Shown here: piece after piece, positions 63,235 through 64,000 of the stretch
Numbering within the stretch: the first letter of the stretch is position 1
Layout: each line of letters starts with the position of its first letter
Origin: Bacteroidetes bacterium UBA6221
GTDB lineage: Bacteria > Bacteroidota > Bacteroidia > Chitinophagales > Chitinophagaceae
Direction of reading: 5' to 3'
DNA length: 64,000 bases
NCBI GenBank assembly: GCA_002421685.1
Contig: DISB01000018.1
Coordinates: 124,001 to 188,000, forward strand
Program-made: the position numbers and the translations under genes
Notes under the pieces: model-generated
What the model saw: only the letters and a program-made list of their open reading frames with translations
Databases searched by the model: none
What the model was told of the DNA's origin: nothing

Positions 63235-64000
63235 ATGGATAATCCCCATATAAGGCCGAAAAGTGAATTAAACCCGCAGGAACGGGAGTACGAGAATAGC
63301 ATCCGGCCACAGTCTATTGAAGACTTTTCTGGCCAGCCGCAATTGATAGAAAATCTCAGGATTTTCATTAAAGCCGCCAACCTGCGCGGCGAGGCGCTGG
63401 ACCATATATTATTCCACGGTCCACCGGGACTGGGAAAAACCACCCTGTCGCGCATAGTAGCCAACGAGCTGAATGTAAACATAAAAGAAACCAGCGGGCC
63501 GGTAATTGAAAAACCCGCAGACCTGGCCGGCCTGCTCACCAGCCTGGAAGAAAGGGATGTGTTGTTTATAGACGAGATACACAGGCTGAGCACGGTAGTG
63601 GAAGAATACCTGTATGCTGCCATGGAGGATTTTAAAATTGATATAATGATAGACAGCGGGCCCGCAGCACGTTCTGTACAAATCAATATCAATCCTTTTA
63701 CACTCGTAGGCGCCACTACACGTTCGGGCCTGCTCACTGCGCCATTACTGAGCCGCTTCGGTATCAAATCGAGGCTGGAGTATTATAATAAAGATGTATT
63801 GCAGCGAATTGTTTTGCGTTCTGCCTCTTTACTGAATGTTCATATCACGTCCGACGCTGCCATGGAGATAGCCGGGCGTAGTCGCGGTACGCCACGTATT
63901 GCCAATGGCCTGCTGCGCCGCATGCGCGATTTTGCGCAAGTGCTGGGCAACGGTATTATTGATATGGCCATAGCCGAACATGGCCTCCGTGCGCTGAATG
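63235..64000 (+). CDS. ruvB: Holliday junction helicase RuvB, 5' part (3' end outside window)
   Basis: Branch-migration motor of the RuvAB complex. The visible 255 residues begin MDNPHIRPKSELNPQERE and contain Walker A GPPGLGKTTLS, Walker B LFIDEIHRLSTVVEEYLYAAMED, sensor 1 LVGATTRSGLLTAPLLSRFG and the helical segment GRSRGTPRIANGLLRRMRDFA. The reading frame is open to the window end. A near-match -7-type sequence TAATTTTA lies just before the ATG. Not clustered with ruvC, at 12.7 kb. Confidence 0.95.
   Translation, partial: MDNPHIRPKSELNPQEREYENSIRPQSIEDFSGQPQLIENLRIFIKAANLRGEALDHILFHGPPGLGKTTLSRIVANELNVNIKETSGPVIEKPADLAGLLTSLEERDVLFIDEIHRLSTVVEEYLYAAMEDFKIDIMIDSGPAARSVQININPFTLVGATTRSGLLTAPLLSRFGIKSRLEYYNKDVLQRIVLRSASLLNVHITSDAAMEIAGRSRGTPRIANGLLRRMRDFAQVLGNGIIDMAIAEHGLRALN

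Noticed and set aside
1..64000. CRISPR arrays, tRNA or rRNA genes, intact insertion sequences
   Set aside because: No regular spaced repeats, cloverleaf-like sequences or transposase frames were seen on either strand.

Overview
The window is a stretch of chromosome from a member of the Bacteroidota, most likely a Chitinophagaceae-like bacterium (the family-level placement is inference). The evidence is a T9SS type A sorting domain (26.6-27.8 kb), a type B gliding-motility C-terminal domain (59.9-63.2 kb), several TonB-dependent or beta-barrel outer-membrane proteins with a carboxypeptidase-like N-terminal domain, a GLPGLI protein, a carbamoyl-phosphate synthase large subunit without the C-terminal allosteric domain, few Shine-Dalgarno sequences, and many Bacteroidota-type -7 boxes (TAnnTTTG). 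It is mostly core-genome housekeeping DNA. I found no rRNA, tRNA, CRISPR array, prophage or intact insertion sequence.

Layout. 0-5 kb: the 3' part of an RND efflux pump, then selD and mnmH (selenouridine tRNA modification) on the minus strand, and a CPBP membrane protease. 5-10.3 kb: a ParDE toxin-antitoxin pair with a visible operator, an SDR oxidoreductase and a UvrD-type helicase-nuclease. 10.3-13.2 kb: a thioredoxin-like protein, a DUF3108 protein, a flippase-like membrane protein and ruvC. 13.2-17 kb: two repeat-rich non-coding stretches around a TonB-dependent receptor. 16.9-20.5 kb: a minus-strand operon of lipoprotein, polysaccharide deacetylase, glycosyltransferase and rnhB. 20.6-23.5 kb: a DUF58/Bat operon. 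23.7-32 kb: carB, a T9SS cargo protein, a TonB receptor, an acyl-CoA thioesterase and a non-catalytic M16 protein. 31.7-32.9 kb: a DoxX-like gene and an ECF sigma factor transcribed divergently from a mirror-symmetric promoter pair. 32.9-41.2 kb: a CoA-transferase, msrB, nth, a thioredoxin-like protein, and an ubiX-mazG-histidine kinase operon. 41.2-47.1 kb: murB and an Ala-Glu epimerase (cell wall), a GT39 glycosyltransferase, a nitrilase-family amidase and small exported proteins. 47.1-51.6 kb: an MMPL/RND lipid-type exporter, a fatty-acid-hydroxylase-type enzyme, a second repeat-rich gap and a TauE/SafE exporter. 51.6-54.9 kb: a probable Crp/Fnr-regulated small transcript and a NagZ-beta-lactamase fusion. 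55-63.2 kb: an outer-membrane beta-barrel protein, a GLPGLI protein, cystathionine gamma-synthase/lyase and a large SBBP-repeat T9SS protein. 63.2 kb to the end: the start of ruvB.

The most interesting signals are regulatory or repetitive rather than whole new gene systems. (1) An exactly symmetric GTAACC-N17-TCTAAT promoter pair between the ECF sigma gene and the doxX-like gene. (2) Two tandem TGAC-N4-GTCA palindromes at -41.5 and -64.5 of a predicted start site that coincides with the GTG of a 23-codon leaderless mini-ORF followed by a terminator. (3) A double-palindrome repeat inserted in frame in mnmH. (4) Two degenerate copies of a non-coding repeat in the gaps at 13.3-13.9 and 50.3-50.7 kb. 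No previously undescribed multi-gene system is evident.
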